DNA from: an uncultured Sulfurimonas sp.
GTDB taxonomy: Bacteria; Campylobacterota; Campylobacteria; Campylobacterales; Sulfurimonadaceae
Reading direction: 5' to 3'
Length of the DNA stretch: 64,000 nucleotides
NCBI RefSeq assembly: GCF_963662755.1
Contig: NZ_OY759725.1
Span: 124,001-188,000 of the forward strand
Shown here piece after piece: positions 8,548-17,040 of this stretch; position 1 is the stretch's first letter, and every line of letters begins with the position of its first letter. Made by a program: the position numbers and the translations under genes. Under the pieces are notes generated by a model that saw only the letters and a program-made list of their open reading frames with translations, searched no databases and was not told where the DNA came from.

Positions 8548-9501
8548 TTAAAAAATAAATAACAATAGTGAAACAACAAGCCCAAGAGTAATAAGAACTA
8601 CTTGATTTGCCATTTTTTTAGCCATACTAATAAAACCATTTTCATTTTCAATACTCTCTCCAAGTACAACTAAACCAATCTCTACCCCATTCATATCTCT
8701 AATCAAAGTTCCATTTAAAAAATAATCTTTTTCTGATGTATAATTTTCTTGAATGATGTTTTTTAGATACTCTTCTTCAAGCGATATAAGGTGAGAAACT
8801 ATTTTATTATTATGTATTTTATTATCTAGAAGATAGTTTTTTCCTATCTCTTTGTAGATGCCATCTCTATTTTGTAAAGATAAAAAAGATAACATTTTTT
8901 TATCTAGTAAAAATGCAAATTCTTTGTTTTGTCTATCAAAGCTATTTTTCACAAAATAGATGCTTTCTTTTGCTTCAACCACACCAACTACAACATCATC
9001 TTTTATAATAGGAGATAAATAGACATAAAATATACCATCAAATAAAACTTCAATACCAAAAATATTGTTTTTAGTTTGAATAACTGAAACAATTGAATTA
9101 CGAAATTTTTCTGTATTGTTTTGTGCAAGATAAAATTTTACAGATAAAGTATTTTCAGCTTTTTGCTTAAGTCTTGTATTTATCTCTTGTTCAACTTTGG
9201 TGATTTTTTCTATATCGTTATTTTGTATAGCTTCATTAGCTACTTCATCACAAGATGCGAGTATTGAAATATCTTGAAGTTTTGTTTCTTGAAGTTTTTC
9301 TAAATCTTTATATGTTCTTACAAACTCTTTGCTTTGACTAATGTAAACTTCTTTAGAAATATTTTCAGTCGTAGTAATTAACATAATTAAAGCTAATGCT
9401 ATTCCCGCACAAGAGATTATAAAAACAGAGGTAAACCATAATCGTTTATTTTTCTTGAGTTTTCCCAAGAGGCTATCTATCATTTTAATAAATCCAAACA
9501 C
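8548..9501 (-). CDS. Membrane-anchored Cache-type sensor without output domain
   Basis: 317 residues. Transmembrane helix at about 20-43, a large periplasmic domain (about 45-295) resembling double-Cache sensor domains, and a second hydrophobic segment at about 298-317 that ends the protein. There is no HAMP, kinase, GGDEF or methyl-accepting domain after it, so any signal must pass through another membrane protein, plausibly the adjacent MotA/MotB-like pair or the LapD-like receptor. The start is GTG with an AAGGGA site 8 bases upstream; an in-frame ATG lies six codons later. It is preceded by a 140-base gap, the largest in the operon. Confidence 0.65.
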   Translation of the reverse strand: MFGFIKMIDSLLGKLKKNKRLWFTSVFIISCAGIALALIMLITTTENISKEVYISQSKEFVRTYKDLEKLQETKLQDISILASCDEVANEAIQNNDIEKITKVEQEINTRLKQKAENTLSVKFYLAQNNTEKFRNSIVSVIQTKNNIFGIEVLFDGIFYVYLSPIIKDDVVVGVVEAKESIYFVKNSFDRQNKEFAFLLDKKMLSFLSLQNRDGIYKEIGKNYLLDNKIHNNKIVSHLISLEEEYLKNIIQENYTSEKDYFLNGTLIRDMNGVEIGLVVLGESIENENGFISMAKKMANQVVLITLGLVVSLLLFIF

Positions 9502-9554
9502 TATTTTGTCCCTTTTTAAAAAATTAAAAACCTATTTATCCGTTGTAAATTATC

Positions 9555-9585
9555 TTATAATAATTTATATCAATTATTATTATAA
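9555..9585. repeat. AT-only inverted repeat in operon gap
   Basis: Nine-base arms (ATAATAATT at 9557-9565 and AATTATTAT at 9572-9580) flank a six-base loop in the 140-base gap between the adaptor gene and the Cache gene. The stem has no G-C pair, so as RNA it would be weak. As DNA it could be an operator or simply low-complexity sequence. The gap may also carry a promoter for the downstream half of the operon; I could not identify one with confidence. Confidence 0.4.
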
Positions 9586-9641
9586 ATAAAAAAATAGGTA
9601 CAATTGTATCACATTTTTGAAGTATTTATAAAAAAATTTTA

Positions 9642-10916
9642 TTAATGTTCAGTTAGTGCCTTATATTTTATATCTTTCATTGGTTTTAGCAAGTAGTGTA
9701 ATATGGTTCTTTTTCCTGTGAGAATGTTTACATTGGCGGTCATACCTATGAGTATAGGTGAATTTTCATCAAATCTATAATTATCAGCTTTTACTTTTAT
9801 AGTATAAAAACTTCCACCTTTGTCATCACTGGAACTATCAGGGGATATCCCTATAAGTTTACCCTTTACAAGTCCATACTTTGAAGACTCATAAGCTGTA
9901 ATTTCTATAGAAACATTTTGACCTGGATATATATACGCTCTATCTGCGGTATTGATCTTAGCTTCTATCATCAATTCATCATCAAGAGGAGATATCTCAG
10001 CAATTGTATCTCCGGATTTTACTATTCCTCCAATGGTGTTGTAGTTGATTTTATTAACTATTCCTTTTGTCGGACTCTTTACACCTATCCTTGCATCTCT
10101 ATCTAGGTCTGTTTGCATAATCTCTTGTAGTTTTTTTATCTCAACTTGCACTTCACTATTTTCTTGAAGTAACTTAGATCTAATGTCGAGTTTTTTAGAA
10201 TCTATCTTATTGAAAAATTCTTGAATTTCTGTTTTTAAAACAGGTATAGAATATCTTATTTCTTGTAATTGAGTGTATAACTTTTGTTTTGAAGATAGAC
10301 TTTGAAGATAGTTTTCTTTGGAAATTGCACCTTTTTTGCTAAGTTCTTCTTTGATTTTCATACTTTCTTGAGAAAGTTTGTACTCTATAGAAAGGTTTTC
10401 AAGTCTAATCTCAAGCTCCGTTAATTTAGCTTTTTTTTGATTGAGTTGTTCTTGTAAAATAGACAATTCTGAATTATTTCTTCTTTTTTGGGATTTAAAA
10501 ATAGCAACTTCATTTTCCACAATAAGAGGAATACTCTCTTTTGTTTCTTCATCAAAACTCAATTCTTTTTCATCATGAAGTAAAGCTGTGATTCTTTTAA
10601 ATTTTGCTTGATATGCTATTAGTTTAATGATGTTTTCTTTTTTTTCAGAGATGAAATATTGATTTTTAATTTTAAATAATACCTCAGCTTTTTCAACCAC
10701 ATCACCCTCTGCAACTAAAATATCAGTAATAATTCCACCTTCTAAATGCTGAAGAAGTCTAGTCTGTCCTGATGGTATAACCTTACCAACTCCCTTGACA
10801 CTCTCATCAATCTCAGCAAAATAAGACCAAATTAAAAAAACACTCATAAAAACAATAATAGGAAGTACAAAAAAACGATAATTCCAATCTCTTTCTTCTA
10901 AGTATCTATAGCTCAT
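9642..10916 (-). CDS. HlyD/LapC-type membrane fusion protein of type I secretion
   Basis: 424 residues. A short cytoplasmic N-terminus, one transmembrane helix (about 18-35), a lipoyl-like segment containing GGIITDILVAEGD, a long coiled-coil hairpin (about 100-270) and a C-terminal beta-barrel region with the family signature blocks of HlyD adaptors. It bridges the inner-membrane ABC transporter and the TolC-like channel. The ATG overlaps the transporter stop by one base, so translation is probably coupled. Its hydrophobic helix and length fit type I secretion adaptors rather than RND-efflux adaptors. Confidence 0.93.
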   Translation of the reverse strand: MSYRYLEERDWNYRFFVLPIIVFMSVFLIWSYFAEIDESVKGVGKVIPSGQTRLLQHLEGGIITDILVAEGDVVEKAEVLFKIKNQYFISEKKENIIKLIAYQAKFKRITALLHDEKELSFDEETKESIPLIVENEVAIFKSQKRRNNSELSILQEQLNQKKAKLTELEIRLENLSIEYKLSQESMKIKEELSKKGAISKENYLQSLSSKQKLYTQLQEIRYSIPVLKTEIQEFFNKIDSKKLDIRSKLLQENSEVQVEIKKLQEIMQTDLDRDARIGVKSPTKGIVNKINYNTIGGIVKSGDTIAEISPLDDELMIEAKINTADRAYIYPGQNVSIEITAYESSKYGLVKGKLIGISPDSSSDDKGGSFYTIKVKADNYRFDENSPILIGMTANVNILTGKRTILHYLLKPMKDIKYKALTEH

Positions 10917-13015
10917 TAACTACCTCTTTGCGGATTTTTAAGTGACTCTAAAACCCTATCTCTAGGTCCATCTGCTACAATTTTACCATTGCTTATAACT
11001 AAAACTCTATCAACTAGCTCTAGTGCAGCTAATCTGTGAGTAATTACAAAAAGAGTTTTGTCTGCATCTAAGTCGCTACTTAATTTATTTATGAGTTTTT
11101 TCTCCAGACCAATATCAAGTCCTGAAGTGGGTTCATCTAAAATCAACATAGAGGGATTTGTAGCTATTGCGCGAGCAAGTGAGACTAAATGTCGCTGTCC
11201 AACGGAGAGATTTGCGCCTCTTTCTCCTACTTGAAGAGCATCTCCTTTTCCAGATTTTTTTATCAAATCATCAAGTCCTACAAATCTAATAATCTCTAAC
11301 ATTTTTTCTTTACTTATAGGGCGAAATAGCTCTATATTTTCTTTTATAGTTGCATTAAATAAAAATGGCTCTTGAGGCATGATTCCAATATTTTGACGAA
11401 TTTCTACAGGATGAATAGTAGAAATATCATGATTATCCAAATATATAGAACCAGATGTAGGTTTATACATTCCCATTAAAAGATTTATGAGTGTACTTTT
11501 TCCAGCTCCTGTTTGACCTATTATGCCAACTCTTTCACCAGCTTCTATAGTAAATGAAATATTATCAATAGCATTATGTTTACTATCATCAAAGTTAAAT
11601 GTAACATTTTTAAATTCAACTCTTCCTTTTAACTCTCCAACACCAGATTCAGCACTTTGCTTATCTTCAGTTGGTTTTGACATAAATTCATCTATTCTAT
11701 CTATAGATTCACGCATCTCTTTTATGCGGATAACAATGCCTGATAGACCAACTATTGGCATCATTGCACGACTAGCTAACATCGTTACCGCGATAAGAGC
11801 ACCAACACTAAGATTTTTTTCTGCTATTTCAAAGACCCCTAAAACAACTACAAGTATTACTACAATCTGAAGTAAAAACTGAGATAGATTCATAGAAAGA
11901 GTATGTAAAGATTGGATTTTCATTCCAATTCCATCTGCAAAAGCTACAATATTTCTCCATATATACATTCTAGTGGGTGTAGCATTATTTAGTTTTATAC
12001 TTTGTGTACCTTGTATAGATTCATAAATAAAGCTGTATTTTAGTTGAAGGTTTTGAGAACTATTTTTACTTAGTTTAGAAATTGGTTTTTGCATTAAAAG
12101 ATTAAATAAAATGATAATAATTGCAAATATAAAAGGTACTACAGCAATAATTGGGGAGATTATGTAAATAACGAGTATAGCTATTACAAAAAATGGAAAA
12201 TCAATAATTTGAACCATAGATTTATTTGTAAAAAAATCACGAACTTGTTGAAGTTCTTTAAAGAGATTTGCCTTGCTTCCTGACATATACTTATCGTGTT
12301 GTGTGTCTATAAGTAACATTTTTCGCATCAACTCTTCTTCCCAAAAAAGTCCTAAATCTTTAGAAACTTTTTCTATTATATGACTTCTTGCATACTTAAG
12401 TATAATGTCAAAAATTAAGATAATCAGAGTACCGCTTGCTAAAACATAAAGAGTTTCATATGCTTGATTTGGAACAACTCTATTGTATATGTTCATAACA
12501 AAAAGAGGAATTGCAAGTGCAAAAATATTTATAAAAAGTGTAAGCACAGCTATCTCTATATAAACTCTCCAGTTAGCTCTAAGTGGTTCATAAAACCAAG
12601 ATTTTTTTTCATCTGAGTCCATTAGTTTTATGTGGTTTGTATCTCTAAAGACTAAAAGAGCTTTTTTATAAAGCATTAAGCCATCAAGAGTGATTTCTAG
12701 TTCTGTGTTGTCAGTAGGGTTAAAAACGGTAGCTTTATCTTTTGTTTTTTTTAGATAAACCAAAGGATTATTTTTATCATCAAAGATAATGCAAGGAAGA
12801 AAGCTTTTTTGTATATCTTGAGCTGAGATTTCTCTTTGGAGTGTGTTTAATTTAAAACTATTTAAAACTTCTTTTGCGTGAGGAATGTCAAAAACATCAC
12901 TTTTAATAAAAAAAGCACTTATACTTTTAAAACTAACATCCCCAAAATGAAAATCCAATACATGTTTAACACACTTTAACAATGGATCTTTTTTTAAAGT
13001 ATCTTCTGTTAGCAC
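10916..13015 (-). CDS. Type I secretion ABC transporter (LapB/HlyB type)
   Basis: 699 residues. An N-terminal C39-peptidase-like domain (about 1-130) that lacks a catalytic Cys in the usual place, so it should bind substrate rather than cleave it, as in HlyB and LapB. A six-helix membrane domain (about 150-430) and an ATPase domain (about 465-690) with Walker A GQTGAGKST (near residue 500), signature LSVGQ (near 603) and Walker B LILDEP (near 625). Start is GTG with AGGA 11 bases upstream. It is the first gene of the leftward operon and should power export of a large RTX-type or adhesin substrate; no such substrate gene is in the window. Confidence 0.93.
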   Translation of the reverse strand: MLTEDTLKKDPLLKCVKHVLDFHFGDVSFKSISAFFIKSDVFDIPHAKEVLNSFKLNTLQREISAQDIQKSFLPCIIFDDKNNPLVYLKKTKDKATVFNPTDNTELEITLDGLMLYKKALLVFRDTNHIKLMDSDEKKSWFYEPLRANWRVYIEIAVLTLFINIFALAIPLFVMNIYNRVVPNQAYETLYVLASGTLIILIFDIILKYARSHIIEKVSKDLGLFWEEELMRKMLLIDTQHDKYMSGSKANLFKELQQVRDFFTNKSMVQIIDFPFFVIAILVIYIISPIIAVVPFIFAIIIILFNLLMQKPISKLSKNSSQNLQLKYSFIYESIQGTQSIKLNNATPTRMYIWRNIVAFADGIGMKIQSLHTLSMNLSQFLLQIVVILVVVLGVFEIAEKNLSVGALIAVTMLASRAMMPIVGLSGIVIRIKEMRESIDRIDEFMSKPTEDKQSAESGVGELKGRVEFKNVTFNFDDSKHNAIDNISFTIEAGERVGIIGQTGAGKSTLINLLMGMYKPTSGSIYLDNHDISTIHPVEIRQNIGIMPQEPFLFNATIKENIELFRPISKEKMLEIIRFVGLDDLIKKSGKGDALQVGERGANLSVGQRHLVSLARAIATNPSMLILDEPTSGLDIGLEKKLINKLSSDLDADKTLFVITHRLAALELVDRVLVISNGKIVADGPRDRVLESLKNPQRGS

Positions 13016-13049
13016 CGTTGATTTTATCCTATAAGTTTGATTGAAAGAG

Positions 13050-13055
13050 ATTGTA
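13050..13055 (-). promoter_or_regulatory. Predicted -10 of the type I secretion operon
   Basis: On the minus strand the sequence AGTTTAGATACAATC contains TACAAT, about 35 bases before the GTG start of the ABC transporter. The same TTTAGATACAATC core occurs before aspS, and a close variant before the SulP gene. No -35 hexamer is evident, which is common in Campylobacterota. Confidence 0.5.
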
Positions 13056-13115
13056 TCTAAACTAAATGCAAACTTAGATTAAACCATTTTAAAGTAATAC
13101 CAATATCATTTTGGA

Positions 13116-13121
13116 TATAAT
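13116..13121 (+). promoter_or_regulatory. Predicted -10 of leuDB operon
   Basis: A perfect TATAAT in the context GGATATAATCGCAAAATTA, 35 bases before the leuD ATG, with an AGGA ribosome site at 13147-13150. The GATA(T/C)AATCGC-AAAATTA context recurs before other genes here. Confidence 0.6.
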
Positions 13122-13156
13122 CGCAAAATTATTTTAAAATATATCTAGGATTTTAT

Positions 13157-13660
13157 ATGCAAAAAGCAAATATTGATGGAAAAGTTTGGACTTTTGGAAA
13201 AGATATTGATACAGATTTGATTATCGCTGCTCGATACTTAAGCACATCTGTACCAGAAGAACTCGCAAAACACGTTATGGAAGATGCTGATCCAGAATTC
13301 GTAAACAATATGAGCAGAGGTGATGTTATTGTCGCTGGAGAAAATTTTGGTTGTGGAAGTTCAAGAGAACACGCGCCTATAGCTCTTAAGGCAGCAGGTG
13401 TAGCAGCGGTTATAGCTCCAACATTCGCAAGAATTTTTTATAGAAACGCGTTTAATATGGGACTTCCTATATTTGAACTTAAAGAGAGTGCTGAGATTAG
13501 CGAAGGTGATGAAATCAGTGTCAATATGAACGCAGGAACTATCACAAATAAAACTACAAACAAATCATATAATTTCATTCCAATTCCAGAGTTTATGCAA
13601 GAGCTTATTGATGCAGGTGGTTTAATGAACTTTGCAACAAACGAAATTAAAGGTAAATAA
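13157..13660 (+). CDS. leuD: 3-isopropylmalate dehydratase small subunit
   Basis: 167 residues, the short LeuD form seen in Campylobacterota and archaea. It contains the aconitase swivel-domain motif [14 protein letters not shown] (about residues 57-70), which positions substrate. With LeuC (not in this window) it isomerises 2-isopropylmalate to 3-isopropylmalate in leucine synthesis. The stop overlaps the leuB start (TAATG), so the two are cotranscribed and probably translationally coupled. Confidence 0.96.
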   Translation: MQKANIDGKVWTFGKDIDTDLIIAARYLSTSVPEELAKHVMEDADPEFVNNMSRGDVIVAGENFGCGSSREHAPIALKAAGVAAVIAPTFARIFYRNAFNMGLPIFELKESAEISEGDEISVNMNAGTITNKTTNKSYNFIPIPEFMQELIDAGGLMNFATNEIKGK

Positions 13661-14727
13661 TGAAAAATTATAAAATAGCACTAATCAAAGGTGATGGAAT
13701 AGGTCCAGAAATAATAGATGAAGCTGTAAAAGTACTGGATGCAGTATCATCTTGTTGTGGTTTTAATTTTGAGTACGAAGAGGCTTTAATGGGTGGTTGT
13801 GCTTATGACATAACAGGTGATCCACTTCCTCAAGAGACTATAACGACTTCACTAAACTCAGATGCAGTTCTTTTTGGAGCTATTGGTGGAGAAAAATGGG
13901 ACTCTTTACCTCGTGAAAAAAGACCAGAAAGCGGACTTTTAAGATTTCGTAAAGAGTTAGGTGTATATTCAAACTTACGTCCAGCTGTAGTTTACAATGA
14001 ACTTATAAATGCATCTTCACTTAAGCCTTCTATCATTAAGGGTGTTGATATAATGGTAGTTCGTGAACTTATCGGTGGTATCTACTTTGGTGAACCAAAA
14101 GGTAGAACGGAAGATAAGGGTTGGAACACTATGGTTTACACTCGCAAAGAGATACAAAGAATCGCACATCATGCTTTTAAAATTGCTCAAAAAAGAGATA
14201 AAAGAGTTTGCTCTATTGATAAAGCAAATGTTTTAGATGTTTCTCAACTTTGGAGAGATGTTGTAATCGAAGTATCAAAAGAGTACCCAGATGTGGAACT
14301 TTCTCATATGTACGTTGATAATGCAGCTATGCAACTTGTACTAAATCCAAAACAGTTTGATGTAATGCTTACAGGAAATATTTTTGGAGATATCTTAAGT
14401 GATGAAGCATCTATGCTTTGTGGCTCTATTGGTCTTCTGCCTTCAGCATCTGTTGGAGACAAGATAGGAGTTTATGAACCTATTCATGGCTCTGCTCCAG
14501 ATATTGCAGGTCAAGGAATAGCAAATCCAATAGCAACAATCGCTTCAGCATCTATGATGCTTAGATATGCACTTGGTGAAAATGAAGCTGCGGACAAAAT
14601 CGATAATGCTATTAAAAAAGCACTTAGCGAGGGTTATAGAACACAAGATTTAGCACAATTTGATGCTAAGGAAGTTTGTTCAACTAGCGAAATGGGTTCT
14701 ATTATTGCTAACTATATAGTAAGATAG
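13660..14727 (+). CDS. leuB: 3-isopropylmalate dehydrogenase
   Basis: 355 residues, full length. The N-terminal GDGIGPEI, the substrate-arginine region ([17 protein letters not shown]), the [12 protein letters not shown] segment and the metal-site motif [12 protein letters not shown] are all present. It oxidises and decarboxylates 3-isopropylmalate with NAD to 2-oxoisocaproate, acting as a cytosolic dimer. It follows leuD with overlapping stop and start. The downstream TPR gene begins 15 bases after the stop, so this transcription unit continues. Confidence 0.97.
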   Translation: MKNYKIALIKGDGIGPEIIDEAVKVLDAVSSCCGFNFEYEEALMGGCAYDITGDPLPQETITTSLNSDAVLFGAIGGEKWDSLPREKRPESGLLRFRKELGVYSNLRPAVVYNELINASSLKPSIIKGVDIMVVRELIGGIYFGEPKGRTEDKGWNTMVYTRKEIQRIAHHAFKIAQKRDKRVCSIDKANVLDVSQLWRDVVIEVSKEYPDVELSHMYVDNAAMQLVLNPKQFDVMLTGNIFGDILSDEASMLCGSIGLLPSASVGDKIGVYEPIHGSAPDIAGQGIANPIATIASASMMLRYALGENEAADKIDNAIKKALSEGYRTQDLAQFDAKEVCSTSEMGSIIANYIVR

Positions 14728-14742
14728 ATATAAAAACTCAAG

Positions 14743-14991
14743 ATGCAGACTCTTACATTAGCAAATATTTATGAACTACAAGGGCTTAAAGAAGAAGCCC
14801 TTGAAATATACAAAGAGATTTTAAAAAAAGATCTTTTAAATAGTGATGCGAGAATTGCAGTAAAAAGACTCTCAGGTATAAGAAAAAAATTTAAAAATGT
14901 AAACACTCAAATGAAAGATTTTTTTATAAAAATGGAAGCAGATGTTGAGTACAAAGAGTTTGAAAGGTGGTTATTAAAGTCATGGAATTAA
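14743..14991 (+). CDS. Small TPR-like protein
   Basis: 82 residues with one clear tetratricopeptide-like unit near the N-terminus (LANIYELQGLKEEALEIYKE) followed by a basic helical tail. No signal peptide or membrane helix, so it is probably cytosolic. It sits between leuB and the CiaD-like gene, with its end overlapping the start of the latter. I recall a small protein at the equivalent place next to the ciaD-like gene in other Campylobacterota, but cannot confirm this. Function unknown. Confidence 0.7.
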   Translation: MQTLTLANIYELQGLKEEALEIYKEILKKDLLNSDARIAVKRLSGIRKKFKNVNTQMKDFFIKMEADVEYKEFERWLLKSWN

Positions 14992-15365
14992 AAGATGTAA
15001 TACTATCTACATTAGCAGAAATGGAAGACAATGAAACTACAAAAAAAGTTTTAAACAACTCTATTAAACTCAAAAAAATAGAAAAAACAAATCTAAGTGA
15101 AATAAAACCAGAAACATTAAAATTAACTCCTCTAATAAAAGAAAATATAGTTATAGAAAATGAAGAAGAGTCATCATCGGTAGAGAGTGAAGTTTTATTT
15201 TTAAATTCTTTAAGAGAGAGACTTCTTGTTTTATTTGAAGGGTTTCAAGCACCAAACAACACAAATATAGAAGCTAAAGTAGATATGACACTAAATTTTT
15301 TAGAGTATGCTTTAGCAACAATAGACTTAAGAGCAGAAAAGCTAGAAAAAGGAAAACTAAAGTGA
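14982..15365 (+). CDS. CiaD-like conserved protein
   Basis: 127 residues from the ATG at 14982, which overlaps the previous stop by 10 bases. A longer frame from 14967 only adds five residues inside the previous gene. The N-terminal half is acidic and low-complexity. The C-terminal half has a conserved helical block (LRERLLVLFEGFQAPNN followed by a leucine-rich segment) that I associate with the CiaD-like family of Campylobacterota. In C. jejuni the ciaD gene lies close to purU, and here purU follows with a 4-base overlap, which supports the call. CiaD is described as a secreted invasion effector in Campylobacter; a free-living bacterium would use this domain for something else. Confidence 0.6.
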   Translation: MELKDVILSTLAEMEDNETTKKVLNNSIKLKKIEKTNLSEIKPETLKLTPLIKENIVIENEEESSSVESEVLFLNSLRERLLVLFEGFQAPNNTNIEAKVDMTLNFLEYALATIDLRAEKLEKGKLK

Positions 15366-16198
15366 GTCAATGTAGAGTTCTTATAGATGCAAATGATGAA
15401 AAAGGCTTAGTTCACAAAATATCAACAGTTTTTTATAAAAATGATTTAAATATGCTCTCTAATAGTGAGTTTGTTGATAAAGAAAATAATAAATTTTTTA
15501 TGAGAAGTGTTGTTGATGGAGAGATTGATTTAGCTAAGTTAGAAAAATCACTAAAAGATGTTTTACCAAGTAGTGCTGGAATTAAACTAATAGAGCCAAA
15601 TAAAAAAAATATTATTATTATGGCGACAAAAGAACTTCATGCACTTGGAGATATTCTTATTCGCCATGAAGCAGGTGAATTGGATGCGAATATATTAGCT
15701 GTTATATCTAACTATGATGAGCTGGAATCTTTGGTTACAAAATTTGATATACCATATATTACTATATCACATGATGGTTATGAGCGTTTAGAACACGAAC
15801 AAAAAATCATAGAGTGTATAGACACTTTTGAAGATGTTGATTATATTGTTCTTGCAAAATATATGCGTATATTAACTCCTAGATTTGTTGAAGCTTATGA
15901 AGATAAAATTATAAATATTCATCACTCATTTTTACCTGCTTTTATAGGTGCAAATCCATATAAGCAAGCTTATAACAGAGGTGTTAAAATCATAGGTGCA
16001 ACTGCACACTTTGTAAACAATAATTTGGATGAAGGTCCAATCATTGCTCAAGAAGTCATAAGAGTAGATCATGCTTATAGCTGGAAAGATATGCAAAGTT
16101 CAGGCAGAGATGTTGAAAAAGTTGTTCTTTCTCGCGCTTTAAAGTTAGCACTTGAAGATAGAATTTTTGTTTATGCAAATAAAACGGTCATCTTCTAA
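15362..16198 (+). CDS. purU: Formyltetrahydrofolate deformylase
   Basis: 278 residues from a GTG start overlapping the previous stop. An N-terminal ACT domain (about 1-75) precedes a formyltransferase fold (about 85-275) with the blocks INIHHSFLPAF and GATAHFVNNNLDEGPI, which carry the Asn-His-Asp catalytic set of this family. It hydrolyses 10-formyl-THF to THF and formate, balancing one-carbon pools and supplying formate for purine synthesis. It ends in a one-base overlap with trmL. Confidence 0.96.
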   Translation: MSQCRVLIDANDEKGLVHKISTVFYKNDLNMLSNSEFVDKENNKFFMRSVVDGEIDLAKLEKSLKDVLPSSAGIKLIEPNKKNIIIMATKELHALGDILIRHEAGELDANILAVISNYDELESLVTKFDIPYITISHDGYERLEHEQKIIECIDTFEDVDYIVLAKYMRILTPRFVEAYEDKIINIHHSFLPAFIGANPYKQAYNRGVKIIGATAHFVNNNLDEGPIIAQEVIRVDHAYSWKDMQSSGRDVEKVVLSRALKLALEDRIFVYANKTVIF

Positions 16199-16668
16199 TG
16201 TTTAATCTAGTTTTAGTTAATCCTCAAATTCCAAATAATACAGGTGCAATAGGACGCTTATGCGTAAATGCAGGTGCTTCTTTGCATCTAATCAAACCTA
16301 TAGCTTTTGATATTGATGAAAAAGCTGTTCGTAGAGCAGGGCTTGATTATTGGGATAAGTTAGATTTGCATGTTTGGGAAAGTATAGAAGAGTTTTTTGA
16401 AAAGAATGAGATTAGTGATAATGCTCATTTTGCAACTACAAAAACAGACAAGCCTTACTTTGAAGCAAAATTTAAAGATGGTGACTTTATCTTTTTTGGA
16501 AGTGAAACAGCTGGTATTCCTGAAAATATTTTAAACTCTTATAAAGAGCAAAATATAACTATACCAATGACAAATAATGGCAGAAGCTTAAATTTGGCGA
16601 TAAGCACAGGAATAGTTCTTTATGATGCAATCAGACAAAACTATAGCTCTTTTAAGGAAATCTTATGA
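16198..16668 (+). CDS. trmL: tRNA (cytidine/uridine-34 2'-O-) methyltransferase
   Basis: 156 residues, the normal size of this SPOUT enzyme. The start NPQIPNNTGAIGRLC, the FFGSETAGIP block and the C-terminal knot segment NNGRSLNLAIS are diagnostic. It methylates the wobble ribose of tRNA-Leu isoacceptors using S-adenosylmethionine. It overlaps purU by one base and is followed by a very small membrane-protein gene whose ATG overlaps the trmL stop. Confidence 0.95.
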   Translation: MFNLVLVNPQIPNNTGAIGRLCVNAGASLHLIKPIAFDIDEKAVRRAGLDYWDKLDLHVWESIEEFFEKNEISDNAHFATTKTDKPYFEAKFKDGDFIFFGSETAGIPENILNSYKEQNITIPMTNNGRSLNLAISTGIVLYDAIRQNYSSFKEIL

Positions 16669-16820
16669 ATCCTATAATTGATGGAATTATGATTTTTTTA
16701 TTTGTGATTTTTATGATATTTGTTTTTGGTGGTTATCATAAAAATAAATCTGCACAAAGAGAAGCAGGATTTAAAAGAGACAAAGAAAAAGAAGAATCTA
16801 TAAACAAAGAGCAAAAGTAG
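16665..16820 (+). CDS. 51-residue membrane protein
   Basis: ATGA overlap with the trmL stop and an AAGGA site at 16654-16658, 6 bases before the ATG. The product has one hydrophobic helix (about residues 5-23), then a highly charged Lys/Glu/Arg-rich tail of about 28 residues, so it is probably an N-anchored inner-membrane peptide with its tail in the cytosol. Translation coupling and a good ribosome site make it likely to be real. I do not recognise the family. Confidence 0.6.
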   Translation: MNPIIDGIMIFLFVIFMIFVFGGYHKNKSAQREAGFKRDKEKEESINKEQK

Positions 16821-16822
16821 GT

Positions 16823-16906
16823 TTAAAAAACTTTACTCGCCCAAATTTCTATAGATTTTTCAAATTTTTCAAATAAGTTTTCTGCATTTTTAATAATTAC
16901 TGACAT
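16823..16906 (-). CDS. Possible 27-residue peptide divergent from the S24 repressor
   Basis: A short frame starting MSVIIKNAENLFEKFEKS with a good ribosome site (AAAGGA, 7 bases before the ATG). It would form a single amphipathic helix. It is transcribed away from the S24 repressor gene, with a 134-base shared regulatory gap that holds repeated TATAC/GTATA half-sites. The frame is short enough to occur by chance; the ribosome site and position are the only support. Confidence 0.35.
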   Translation of the reverse strand: MSVIIKNAENLFEKFEKSIEIWASKVF

Positions 16907-16927
16907 TTCAAATCCTTTATTAAATAT

Positions 16928-16970
16928 ACAATATACTACACGTTTTTTTGTATAAAATTAAAAAGTATGA
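16928..16970. promoter_or_regulatory. Possible operator region with TATAC/GTATA half-sites
   Basis: Two TATAC half-sites (about 16925-16936), one GTATA (about 16950) and one GTATG (about 16965) lie in the gap between the 27-residue frame and the repressor gene. S24/CI-type repressors usually bind palindromic operators in such divergent gaps and regulate themselves. The half-sites are AT-rich and could be chance. Confidence 0.3.
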
Positions 16971-16988
16971 CAAATTGCCATAAAAACT

Positions 16989-17017
16989 TTGACTTTATTG
17001 CAAAAATTTATTATAAT
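16989..17017 (+). promoter_or_regulatory. Strong sigma70-type promoter of the S24 repressor gene
   Basis: TTGACT (16989-16994), a 17-base spacer and TATAAT (17012-17017), followed by AGGAG 5 bases before the ATG at 17041. This is the only near-consensus -35/-10 pair I noticed in the window. Confidence 0.65.
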
Positions 17018-17040
17018 TTAAAAAATATAGGAGAAATGCC

